From Chitinophaga pinensis (lineage in GTDB: Bacteria > Bacteroidota > Bacteroidia > NS11-12g > UBA9320): a stretch of 32,448 nucleotides of DNA. The stretch is from the NCBI GenBank assembly GCA_945897885.1, contig CAMDGU010000032.1:1-32448 (forward strand). Reading direction: 5' to 3'. Positions 8,989-15,805 of the stretch are shown one piece after another. The notes beneath the pieces are model-generated. The model searched no databases. It had not been told where the DNA came from and saw only the letters and a program-made list of their open reading frames with translations. The stretch's first letter is position 1. Every line of letters begins with the position of its first letter. A program made the translations under genes and the position numbers.

Positions 8989-9273
8989 ATGCATGCTGAA
9001 AAATTTAACTTTAATGATGAGGACAGAGACAGAATAATTCAAATGGCATGGGAAGACCGTACACCATTTGAAGCCATTGAATTTCAGTTTGGCTTAAAGG
9101 AAAAAGATGTCATGGAATTTATGAGAAAAAATTCCTTGCCTTCTAGTTTTCGCATGTGGCGAAAAAGAATGAAGTCGCGCAAAACAAAACACACTGCCCT
9201 GCGTGATGACGGAACCAATCGCTTTAAATGCAGCCGGCAAAGAAGTACAGGAAATAAGATTTCTAAGAGGTAA
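8989..9273 (+). CDS. TIGR03643 / DUF2805 family protein
   Basis: The conserved core DRIIQMAWEDRTPFEAIEFQ and FGLKEKDVMEFMRKNS through SSFRMWRKRMKSRKTKH identifies the TIGR03643/DUF2805 family, unusual for its conserved Trp and Met residues; function unknown. The tail RFKCSRQR is also typical. The frame is open from an ATG at 8899, inside the cryptochrome DASH gene, which would give 124 residues. I prefer the ATG at 8989 (MHAEKFNFND), because it gives 94 residues, close to the roughly 90 usual for the family. The extra N-terminal part overlaps coding sequence in another frame. The strongly basic C-terminus suggests nucleic-acid contact, but that is a guess. It is the last gene of the photolyase operon. 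Confidence 0.8.
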   Translation: MHAEKFNFNDEDRDRIIQMAWEDRTPFEAIEFQFGLKEKDVMEFMRKNSLPSSFRMWRKRMKSRKTKHTALRDDGTNRFKCSRQRSTGNKISKR

Positions 9274-9386
9274 TCCTTTTTATTCAGAAACGTTCTAAAG
9301 CTTTCTCATTCTGGTTACAATTGAATATCTAAATATCTTTAGAGACGAAATAAAGAGGCAGTTTTAAAACAAAAAGGATTCAAAAT

Positions 9387-9608
9387 ATGTTAAACAAAGA
9401 ATTAGAAATAAAATTCATAAAAATGTTTAAAAAATTTACAATCACAGATAAACTCTTATTTGTTGCCGCTCTTTTATCTTTGATATTTTCTGAGATACTT
9501 TATTTTCAAGGCGAAAAAGCAGACGGAACTTTCATTGGGATATGGGTTCCTTCAATATTGGCATTTGGTATATACCTAAAACTTATAAATAGCACGAAAA
9601 ATGATTGA
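9387..9608 (+). CDS. Small two-helix membrane protein (unknown)
   Basis: A 73-residue protein with a basic N-terminus (KFIKMFKKFTITDK) is followed by two hydrophobic stretches: LLFVAALLSLIFSEILYF (about 23-40) and GIWVPSILAFGIYLKLI (about 51-67). They are joined by a charged loop, GEKADG. This predicts an inner-membrane hairpin protein. An ATG at 9423 (MFKKFTITDK) is an alternative start. Its last codons overlap the start of the 33-aa protein at 9601. I do not recognise a named family. It lies 113 nt after the photolyase operon, so co-transcription is possible but unproven. Confidence 0.65.
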   Translation: MLNKELEIKFIKMFKKFTITDKLLFVAALLSLIFSEILYFQGEKADGTFIGIWVPSILAFGIYLKLINSTKND

Positions 9609-9702
9609 TTTAATTCCATATTTTGCAGGACTAATTACTATGATTTTTGGATTAGGATTCATGATTGCCATCAGGGAAGGTAATAGAAATCAAGACAAAT
9701 AA
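9601..9702 (+). CDS. Single-helix membrane microprotein (33 aa)
   Basis: The frame encodes 33 residues: a short lead MIDLIPYFAG, one hydrophobic helix LITMIFGLGFMIAI, and a charged tail REGNRNQDK. Its ATG lies within the last three codons of the upstream membrane protein gene (overlap at 9601-9608), the pattern of a translationally coupled pair. Length and hydrophobicity resemble accessory subunits of membrane complexes, but nothing identifies the partner. The overlap with a real-looking gene is the main reason to call it. Confidence 0.5.
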   Translation: MIDLIPYFAGLITMIFGLGFMIAIREGNRNQDK

Positions 9703-10046
9703 TCTTCTTTAAGCGCACAGTAATGCAAGGGCTACTTGCAAAAATCAAATCTTATAGCAACCATAAGTTGGTATGTCTCAACTTGTGATTGTTCTTGTAT
9801 TTTTGCACATTTATTCTCAGCTTGCATTAGGTATTATCTAAACAAGCGTTTACAGCGCAAAAAAAATTATAATACTTAACCATAGAATGAGGCCCCTATA
9901 CCCATTTTATAATAGTTTTTTTTCATAAGATTTGATTTAGTGAGGACTCTCGGCTTGATTTTCAATAATCATATAATATCCTCCATTATAATGAGGACAC
10001 TCCCGGTTGGTAATTTAATTACCTTTGCCATGTATAAAAAAAACAC
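9703..10046. other. Gene-free stretch with repeats
   Basis: No coding frame is supportable here. TGCAAG (9724-9729) and CTTGCA (9735-9740) form a short hairpin just after the microprotein gene. Two imperfect copies of a tgaggac-ctc-cgg-ttg string occur near 9952-9968 and 9992-10010. A TATTTTTG string near 9797-9804 matches the Bacteroidota -7 box but has no gene close behind it; it could be chance or drive a small RNA. Confidence 0.4.
10009..10027 (+). promoter_or_regulatory. -7 box with overlapping palindrome before the PhnA-like gene
   Basis: TACCTTTG at 10020-10027 matches the Bacteroidota -7 consensus TAnnTTTG, 19 nt before the ATG at 10047. It overlaps an inverted repeat, GGTAAT (10009-10014) and ATTACC (10018-10023), with a 3-nt spacer. 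A protein bound there would compete with RNA polymerase. No clear -33 TTG is seen at normal spacing. Confidence 0.45.
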
Positions 10047-10385
10047 ATGCCCGAATTTCCTCCTTGCCCCAAATGTAATAGTGAATACGTTTATCCTACT
10101 GATGAATTACTGATTTGTCCTGACTGTTTTTATGAATGGAACCCGAACGATATGGATGACCAAACTGAAAACACCAAAGTATTGGATGCAAACGGCAATG
10201 AACTTAAAACCGGGGATTCGGTAATTGTTATAAAAGACTTACCTGTAAAAGGTTTCCCAAAACCTGTAAAAATGGGAACCAAAGTAAAAAATATTCGCCT
10301 TACAGATGGTGACCACAATATTGACTGCAAAATAGACGGGTTTGGGTCGATGGCTTTAAAATCAGAATTTGTTAAAAAAGCCTGA
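10047..10385 (+). CDS. phnA: PhnA/YjdM-like zinc-ribbon protein
   Basis: This 112-residue protein has the length and layout of the PhnA (YjdM) family. An N-terminal zinc ribbon has ligand pairs Cys7/Cys10 and Cys24/Cys27 (CPKC, CPDC). A small beta-barrel domain follows, with the signature [20 protein letters not shown] and a C-terminal [17 protein letters not shown]. Despite the name 'alkylphosphonate utilization protein', these proteins have no established role in phosphonate breakdown, and no phn genes are nearby. It stands alone between a promoter with palindrome and the promoter of the following TonB receptor. Confidence 0.9.
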   Translation: MPEFPPCPKCNSEYVYPTDELLICPDCFYEWNPNDMDDQTENTKVLDANGNELKTGDSVIVIKDLPVKGFPKPVKMGTKVKNIRLTDGDHNIDCKIDGFGSMALKSEFVKKA

Positions 10386-10425
10386 GAAACCTCAATTTTT
10401 AACTACAGCCAATACCCTAAAATGA

Positions 10426-10433
10426 TATCTTTG
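10426..10433 (+). promoter_or_regulatory. -7 promoter box before the TonB receptor gene
   Basis: TATCTTTG matches TAnnTTTG and lies 40 nt before the ATG at 10474. The upstream TTG element is not clear at the usual spacing. The interval between the PhnA-like gene and this box is too short for a cobalamin riboswitch. Confidence 0.5.
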
Positions 10434-10473
10434 CCGGCCTAAATTTTAAAGCATTTAGGCTAACTATTTAAAC

Positions 10474-12321
10474 ATGATTAAATACATTTCAGGGATTGTC
10501 TTACTATGCTTTGTTGGCTATACCGAGTTATTCGCACAAGTTGACAGTTCAAAATTTGATTTAAAAGAGGTGGAGGTTAAAGAAAACCGCATGCAAATTC
10601 CTTTTTTAAAGGTTTCACAAAACATTACCTTAATTACCAGAGCCAATATACAGGCCACACCTGCCCGAAGCCTGCAGGAACTTTTGGCTTTTACACCGGG
10701 TATAGATGTGAGGCAACGCGGTATTAGTGGAGTACAGGCTGATATCGGAATACGTGGTGGAAGTTTTGAACAAACCTTACTTTTGGTAAACGGAATTAAA
10801 CTTTCCGACCCCCAAACAGGGCACCATATGATGAATATTCCCGTGCCATTGCAAGCTATTGAACGCATAGATGTGCTTAAAGGTCCGGGGTCACGTATTT
10901 TTGGCCAAAATGCTTATGCCGGCGCCATTAATATTATTACGGCTTTGCCCGAAAAAAAATCAATCGTTGTTCAGGGTTTTGGTGGTGATTTTGGAATGCT
11001 GGGTGGTAATGTGTATGCTGCTTTACCTATCGGCAAATACAAGCAGGTAGTTTCAGCTTCGCATGATGCCTCCAAAGGATACTGGCACAATTCGGATTTT
11101 AAAGTAAGCAACATGTATTATGAAAGTGGTTTTAATCTCAACAAAAAAAATCAAATACGCTCAATGGTAGGTTATACTTTACGCGATTTTGGAGCCAACG
11201 GATTTTACTCCAACCGTTTTCCTGACCAATGGGAAGCTACCAAAACATTGCTTACATCGATTAGTCATACCTATGCTAACAAAAATTTATACATCCAAAC
11301 CCGAGCTTACTGGCGCAAAAATGATGATGAATTTAGACTAAAAAGAAATGAGCCGGCCTTTTATACCAATATTCATAAAACCGAAGTACTGGCTGCCGAA
11401 ATTAACGCTGCCTACACCAGCAAATTAGGGAAAACAGGCTTCGGTATTGAAAACCGAAAAGAACTCATTAGCAGCACCAATTTGGGTGATAGAGACCGCA
11501 TGCTTTCTGGTGTGGTAATAGAACATCGGATTGAGTTTTTAAAAAATGCTGTTTTGCGGGCAGGTATGTATTCCAATTATTACAGTGAGTATGGCTGGAA
11601 ACACTTTCCGGGAGCAGAATTGGGGTATCAGTTAAGCACCCAATCGCGCGTTTATGCCAACTTTGGAAAAAGTTACCGCATACCAACTTATACGGAATTA
11701 TATTATGAAGACTTTTCAAACTCAAGCAATTCAGAGTTAAAACCCGAAGAGTCGGTGAGTTATGAAGCCGGTTATAAATACAACGGTAAAAAAATATCGG
11801 GCGAAGTTGTGGTTTTTAATCGCAACAGTTCCAATATGATTGATTATTTCCGTCCGGCCAGCGATTCTGTTGTAAACCCCAATAAATGGTCACCCAGTAA
11901 CATTGGGTCGGTTACGTTTTTAGGAATTGAAACTGCCATTAATTATGCTATAAATCTGGGCAGCAATAAGGTATCCTTAAAAAATATTGGGTTAAGCTAT
12001 AATTATATTGATGCCAGTGTTGATAAAGAAGCATCTATAGAATCTCGATATGCTTTATCTGCCTTAAAACACCAATTAATTGGTCGTGTTCAACTTAATT
12101 TTTTCAAACATGCCGACCTGCAAGTGAATACGCGCTGCATCGAAAGGATGGCATTATCTCCTTACTTTCTATTAGACGCAAAGCTAAATTTAAAATTACC
12201 ATACAAAGCAGGTTGTTTTATGGAAGTAAGTAATATTACCAACACCAATTATACCGAAGCCGGTTTTTTGCAAATGCCCGGACGCTGGTTTAAAATTGGC
12301 TTACAAATAGCAATTCTTTAG
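10474..12321 (+). CDS. TonB-dependent outer-membrane receptor
   Basis: This is a 615-residue outer-membrane receptor of the BtuB/FepA type. A signal peptide (MIKYISGIVLLCFVGYTELFAQ) is followed by a candidate TonB box around DLKEVEVKE. The plug domain spans about 45-160, with LQELLAFTPGIDVRQRG, IGIRGGSFEQTLLLVNGIKL and ERIDVLKGPGSRIFGQNAY. A 22-strand-type barrel full of aromatic-alternating segments ends in LQIAIL. There is no N-terminal carboxypeptidase-like domain, unlike the receptor at 24143. The substrate cannot be read from the sequence: no riboswitch, no SusD, no siderophore genes. The last frame ends 73 nt from a convergent gene. Confidence 0.92.
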   Translation: MIKYISGIVLLCFVGYTELFAQVDSSKFDLKEVEVKENRMQIPFLKVSQNITLITRANIQATPARSLQELLAFTPGIDVRQRGISGVQADIGIRGGSFEQTLLLVNGIKLSDPQTGHHMMNIPVPLQAIERIDVLKGPGSRIFGQNAYAGAINIITALPEKKSIVVQGFGGDFGMLGGNVYAALPIGKYKQVVSASHDASKGYWHNSDFKVSNMYYESGFNLNKKNQIRSMVGYTLRDFGANGFYSNRFPDQWEATKTLLTSISHTYANKNLYIQTRAYWRKNDDEFRLKRNEPAFYTNIHKTEVLAAEINAAYTSKLGKTGFGIENRKELISSTNLGDRDRMLSGVVIEHRIEFLKNAVLRAGMYSNYYSEYGWKHFPGAELGYQLSTQSRVYANFGKSYRIPTYTELYYEDFSNSSNSELKPEESVSYEAGYKYNGKKISGEVVVFNRNSSNMIDYFRPASDSVVNPNKWSPSNIGSVTFLGIETAINYAINLGSNKVSLKNIGLSYNYIDASVDKEASIESRYALSALKHQLIGRVQLNFFKHADLQVNTRCIERMALSPYFLLDAKLNLKLPYKAGCFMEVSNITNTNYTEAGFLQMPGRWFKIGLQIAIL

Positions 12322-12394
12322 TTTTTTTTAACTACAAATTTTTGGAAGAATTGAGAATTTATAGATTATTGATGTGCTTATTTAAAAATACAGT

Positions 12395-12724
12395 TTAATA
12401 CTTTTTACCTTTTTTTTCCAGCATTTCAAAAGCTTCTTCCCAGCTAGGTATTTTATCAGATTCAAATCCAAAAGTTCTCCCTGTTGCAATCGTGTGAAAT
12501 GATTTCATCGCCTTGAGATGTGTTCCTCTTCTCATAAACTCAAGCATAAGTTCTCTATTTTCCCATGCAGTGAGTGTACATTGGAAACCATTTACTCGTT
12601 TCACTTCACAAAAAAGATTCCCTTTAGCCGCTTGCGCTTGTCGAAAAGATGGGATAGCCAATGTCCAAAAATGAAGATAACTTAAAATTCCTTTTGGCTT
12701 GAGTCCTGTAATGGAAATATGCAT
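12395..12724 (-). CDS. Conserved small protein, DUF3291-like
   Basis: About 109 residues starting MHISITGLKPKG, then a Trp/Phe-rich strand (LSYLHFWTLAIPSFRQAQAA), KGNLFCEVKRVNGFQCTLTAWENRELMLEFMRRG, and SWEEAFEMLEKKGKKY at the end. The pattern fits small dimeric alpha/beta-barrel proteins such as DUF3291 (monooxygenase-like fold), though the family call is from memory. I place the start at 12724; an ATG directly before it (12727) is equivalent. A longer frame to 12751 would run through the terminator hairpin at 12746-12763, which argues against it. There is no signal peptide. It is convergent with the upstream TonB receptor gene and abuts the tRNA/terminator remnant. Confidence 0.7.
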   Translation of the reverse strand: MHISITGLKPKGILSYLHFWTLAIPSFRQAQAAKGNLFCEVKRVNGFQCTLTAWENRELMLEFMRRGTHLKAMKSFHTIATGRTFGFESDKIPSWEEAFEMLEKKGKKY

Positions 12725-12745
12725 CATCAAATGTAATAAAAAAAA

Positions 12746-12763
12746 CCTCACAATTATGTGAGG
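12746..12763 (-). terminator. Intrinsic terminator hairpin, left copy
   Basis: A perfect 7-bp stem (CCTCACA/TGTGAGG) with a 4-nt loop is followed on the minus strand by a run of eight T. It lies directly behind a degraded tRNA 3' end on that strand. The same 18 bp recur at 14484-14501. Confidence 0.75.
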
Positions 12764-12770
12764 AGGCTTT

Positions 12771-12800
12771 GGCTCCCCAAGCTGGTCTATTCTCGAACCA
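12771..12800 (-). other. Degraded tRNA 3'-end remnant, left copy
   Basis: Read on the minus strand this has GGTTCGAGA, a T-loop-like string, then ACCAGC and an acceptor-like GGGGAGCC, directly followed by a terminator. The T-arm is interrupted by about four extra bases, so no functional tRNA can fold. No 5' half is present upstream. Likely a leftover of a tRNA gene or of an att site. Confidence 0.45.
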
Positions 12801-12927
12801 ATTCTGGAATGAATTGAGGGTTTATGCGACCTTGGTATAAATGCAGCTTAATTAATATTGGTAAAATTTCGTTTTGGTTTAATAACAAAATTGTTTTGTT
12901 TTGGTTAAAGAATGTAGTGGAATATTT

Positions 12928-12976
12928 TTATAATTCGCCAAAACTGATTTTATTTCGTAATTTTGGCGGATTATAA
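12928..12976. repeat. Palindrome upstream of the ATPase gene
   Basis: Arms TTATAATTCGCCAAAA (12928-12943) and TTTTGGCGGATTATAA (12961-12976) pair at 15 of 16 positions around a 17-nt spacer. The right arm ends 9 nt before the ATG at 12986. A closely related palindrome with the same left arm and the same spacer length follows the gene at 14404-14452. It may be an operator, or the end of a mobile unit. Confidence 0.75.
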
Positions 12977-12985
12977 GTTGTTTTA

Positions 12986-14401
12986 ATGAGTGAAATTATT
13001 GGAAGAAAGTTGGAGCAGGCTCTGCTGAAAGAATCCATTGATAATAACAAGTCTGAATTAATTGCCCTATACGGTCGAAGAAGAATTGGCAAAACATATC
13101 TGATACGTGAATACTTTAAGACTAACCTTGTTTTTGAAATGTCAGGATTATGTGGAGGCTCACTAAAAGATCAACTCGAAACTTTCAGTAAGGAGCTCAC
13201 CAAAAGAACAAAGAAAATGGAATTGGAGACTGCAAAATCATGGTTTCAAGCATTCACGATGCTTGAATCGTATTTGGAGACATTTAAATCAAGGAGTAAA
13301 AAAGTAATATTTATAGATGAATTTCCTTGGATTGCTACGCCCAAATCGAAGTTTTTAATAGCCTTTGAAAACTTTTGGAATACCTATTGCACCAAAAGGA
13401 ATGATTTGATTGTGGTTATTTGTGGCTCTGCTGCGTCCTATATGGTTCAGAAAATAATAAAAAATAAAGGTGGACTGCATAATAGAATCTCGAGGAAAAT
13501 TCGGTTGCTTCCGTTTAATTTATTTGAAACAGAACAGTTTTTGATAAAGAATGGTATAAAATATACGCGTTATGACGTGATACAGATTTACATGGCTTTG
13601 GGCGGGGTGCCACACTATTTAGAAAAACTGAAAAAAGGGTTGAGTGCATCTCAAAATATTGATAAATTATATTTTAGTAAAGATGGTATATTAAACGATG
13701 AGTTTAATCAGTTGTTTGCTTCGCTATTTGATGACTCTGAGCGGCACATGAAACTTATAAAAACGTTGGCAAAATCAAATAAAGGGTTGACGAGAAATGA
13801 ATTAATAAATCAAAGTAAAATATCGTCTAGTGGTGATTTTTCATCAAAACTTGAAGAGTTAATTGAATCTGGCTTTGTGACAGATTATCCATACTATCAG
13901 AATAAGAAACAGCTCACCCTTTATCGCTTATCCGATGAATATTCTAGATTTTACTTAAAGTTTATTGACAATAATAAGAGTGGTGGAGATGGAACTTGGC
14001 AAAAACTATATACTACACAATCCTACGTCTCATGGTCTGGATTTGCTTTTGAAACGCTTTGCCTTAAACATATTCAACAAATCAAGAAGGCGTTGAGAAT
14101 AGATGCTATTTATACAACGAGCAGCAGTTGGTTTAATGAAAATGCCCAAGTTGATATGTTAATTGACCGTAGCGATAATGTTTTGCAATTGTGTGAAATG
14201 AAGTTTTATAATGCTGTTTTTACAATTGATAAATCATATTATCTGAATCTGAAAAATAAAATTGTACAGCTACAACGGGATACTAAAACTAGGAAGAATA
14301 TTTTTGTTACGCTAATTACTTCTTATGGAATCCAGGAAAACGAATACAGCAAAGAATTAGTAAATAGTCACTTGGAAACGGATGTTTTGTTTAGTGATTA
14401 G
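12986..14401 (+). CDS. AAA ATPase with DUF234/PD-(D/E)XK-like C-terminal domain
   Basis: This 471-residue protein belongs to the 'archaeal ATPase' family (ATPase_2 plus DUF234). Walker A is GRRRIGKT (30-37) and Walker B is VIFIDEF (107-113). CGSAAS (146-151) is the likely sensor, and GGVPHYL (206-212) is a family signature. A winged-helix-like region (about 255-320) leads into a C-terminal domain with Glu356, Asp390 and E404-M-K406, which fits a PD-(D/E)XK nuclease active site. The biological role of this family is not settled; defence and mobility have both been proposed. The gene is alone, flanked by matching palindromes and outside these by tRNA-end/terminator repeats. All catalytic motifs look intact. 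The ATG at 12986 follows the palindrome closely. Confidence 0.9.
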   Translation: MSEIIGRKLEQALLKESIDNNKSELIALYGRRRIGKTYLIREYFKTNLVFEMSGLCGGSLKDQLETFSKELTKRTKKMELETAKSWFQAFTMLESYLETFKSRSKKVIFIDEFPWIATPKSKFLIAFENFWNTYCTKRNDLIVVICGSAASYMVQKIIKNKGGLHNRISRKIRLLPFNLFETEQFLIKNGIKYTRYDVIQIYMALGGVPHYLEKLKKGLSASQNIDKLYFSKDGILNDEFNQLFASLFDDSERHMKLIKTLAKSNKGLTRNELINQSKISSSGDFSSKLEELIESGFVTDYPYYQNKKQLTLYRLSDEYSRFYLKFIDNNKSGGDGTWQKLYTTQSYVSWSGFAFETLCLKHIQQIKKALRIDAIYTTSSSWFNENAQVDMLIDRSDNVLQLCEMKFYNAVFTIDKSYYLNLKNKIVQLQRDTKTRKNIFVTLITSYGIQENEYSKELVNSHLETDVLFSD

Positions 14402-14403
14402 TA

Positions 14404-14452
14404 TATATAATTCGCCAAAATCCATCAATTTGGATTGTTTTAGCGGAATATA
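14404..14452. repeat. Palindrome downstream of the ATPase gene
   Basis: TATAATTCGCCAAAA (14406-14420) faces TTTTAGCGGAATATA (14438-14452), pairing at 12 of 15 positions around a 17-nt spacer. It begins 2 nt after the stop codon. The left arm shares ATAATTCGCCAAAA exactly with the upstream palindrome. Confidence 0.7.
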
Positions 14453-14483
14453 AAATTACCAAAAGAATGTAAACACAAAAAAA

Positions 14484-14501
14484 CCTCACAATTATGTGAG
14501 G
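14484..14501 (-). terminator. Intrinsic terminator hairpin, right copy
   Basis: Identical 18 bp to the hairpin at 12746-12763, again followed on the minus strand by seven T. It stands between the ATPase gene and a tRNA-like remnant and could also act on plus-strand transcripts leaving the ATPase gene. Confidence 0.75.
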
Positions 14502-14506
14502 CTTTT

Positions 14507-14549
14507 GCTCCCCCTTCTGGACTTGACCCGGCGACCCTCTGATTAAGAG
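14507..14549 (-). other. tRNA 3'-half remnant (Asn/Lys-like), right copy
   Basis: On the minus strand the order is CTCTTAATCAGAGGGTCG, a T-arm-like GGGTCAAGTCC, and acceptor-like AGGGGGAGC, then the terminator. This is the 3' half of a tRNA from the anticodon loop onward, closest by eye to tRNA-Asn or tRNA-Lys. The bases 5' of the anticodon loop do not pair with the 3' anticodon stem, and the T-stem has mismatches, so it is not a working tRNA. The breakpoint in the anticodon loop is where tyrosine integrases often recombine. Confidence 0.55.
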
Positions 14550-14835
14550 AAACCACGAAGTACATATACATTTACTAAAACGATGATTATTAAATTATTA
14601 AAATCGTCCAGATTCCAACAAATGTGCCCTTAAAAAGGTTACTGGTCACTTTAAGGCTCGATTTTAAGTCTTTTCTTTGATGGTAGTGGCAGTTCGGTTA
14701 AAAACCTTTAATGTCAATTACACGCATAAATTGGAAGATTATTTAAAGACTTGAGTTGAAAATCAATAATTATTAAAGAAGACCAAGTGCGAATTAGAAA
14801 TTTGTTCACAGCTGTGAGCTAGCTGTAATTTTTAA
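14550..14835. other. Gene-free stretch downstream of sbtA
   Basis: Together with the palindrome and tRNA remnant before it, this makes 434 bases without a gene after the ATPase stop. I see no coding frame. ACAGCT (14808-14813) and AGCTGT (14821-14826) form a hairpin 9 nt past the sbtA stop, a possible weak terminator, although the only T-run is on the plus-strand side. Confidence 0.4.
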
Positions 14836-15798
14836 TCATGTATTTTGCACAATTAAAAAATAAATAGGCATACCAACAGTTATGTTTATTGGGAAGGTAA
14901 CCGCCAAAGCCATTGGTAAGAAAAGCCCTGGATTTGCTTTTGGTACAGATATTTTCATTGCAGCCGGAACTGCGATATAAGAGGCACTGGCAGCCAAAAT
15001 TGCGAACATAAAGCGATTGGTTATATCGAGGGTTACATATTTACTTAAGAAAGCAATAATACATCCATTGATTAGGGGAATTAGAATAGCGAAAATAGTT
15101 GGAAACCAACCGAATGAAAAAAATGCTTTTAGTTTTCTGCCACTTGTAATGCCCATGTCTAAAAGAAAGATGGCAAGAAAGCCTTTAAAAAGGTCGTTGG
15201 TAAATGGTTTTATTCCTTCAGCTTGTTTGGCATTAGCAAGAAAACCAATAACTAAACTTCCCAGAATAAGCAGTACACTTCCATTGGTGAATGAATGTTT
15301 AATAGCAGTTCGTTTCTTTATTATTTCTTTTTCATCGTTATTGAAAATAGAAATGAGCAAGAGCCCAATAATTATCGCAGGAGATTCCATTATTGCCATA
15401 ATGGCAACCATGTGTCCGTGAAGAATTAATTGTTGTGATTCGAGATAGGAAACTGCTGTTACAAAAGTAACTGCACTCACCGAGCCATAAGCTGCTGCAA
15501 TTGCGCCGGCATCAAATACATTCATTCTTCTTTTGAGTATAAAAAATGTATAAAAAGGAATGCTTAATGATATGAATATCCCGAATAACATCGACCATCC
15601 AATTTCGGCCGTAAATGCTTCATGAGATAATTCTTGCCCCCCCTTAAAGCCGATCGCGAATAATAGATAGAGTGAAATAAATTTAGACGAATTGGGGGGT
15701 ATTTCTAAATCACTTTTTAAATAAACAGCAATTATGCCAAGCACAAAAAAGAGTAATGCGGGGTTTGTTAGGTTTTCGAGTAGTAAGTTATAATTCAT
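14836..15798 (-). CDS. sbtA: SbtA-type sodium-dependent bicarbonate permease
   Basis: A 320-residue inner-membrane protein with about ten hydrophobic helices, matching the SbtA family. Diagnostic segments are LFAIGFKGGQELS near 47-59, AAAYGSVSAVTFVTAVSYLE and MAIMESPAIIIGLLL in the first half, LLDMGITSGRKL in the second, and ITVGMPIYFLI at the C-terminus. In cyanobacteria SbtA imports bicarbonate with sodium. The cyanobacterial protein is somewhat longer (about 370 aa), and the loop between halves is shorter here. No SbtB/PII-like regulator gene is adjacent. The ATG is 7 nt from the stop of the dihydroorotase-like gene, so the two are probably one transcript. Bicarbonate supply for anaplerosis or pyrimidine synthesis is a reasonable inference. 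Confidence 0.9.
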   Translation of the reverse strand: MNYNLLLENLTNPALLFFVLGIIAVYLKSDLEIPPNSSKFISLYLLFAIGFKGGQELSHEAFTAEIGWSMLFGIFISLSIPFYTFFILKRRMNVFDAGAIAAAYGSVSAVTFVTAVSYLESQQLILHGHMVAIMAIMESPAIIIGLLLISIFNNDEKEIIKKRTAIKHSFTNGSVLLILGSLVIGFLANAKQAEGIKPFTNDLFKGFLAIFLLDMGITSGRKLKAFFSFGWFPTIFAILIPLINGCIIAFLSKYVTLDITNRFMFAILAASASYIAVPAAMKISVPKANPGLFLPMALAVTFPINITVGMPIYFLIVQNT

Positions 15799-15805
15799 GA
15801 TTTTT

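Noticed and set aside
10386-10473. Cobalamin riboswitch before the TonB receptor
   Set aside because: The gap is only 88 nt and contains a promoter box but no riboswitch-like structure.
12725-12751. N-terminal extension of the DUF3291-like gene
   Set aside because: The extra codons are made from the terminator hairpin and its T-run; family-like sequence begins at MHIS.
14507-14549. Functional tRNA gene
   Set aside because: Only the 3' half is present; no D-arm or 5' acceptor strand precedes it, and the T-stem is mismatched.
15017-15421. 134-codon plus-strand frame
   Set aside because: It is a shadow of sbtA, which has clear membrane-protein motifs on the minus strand.
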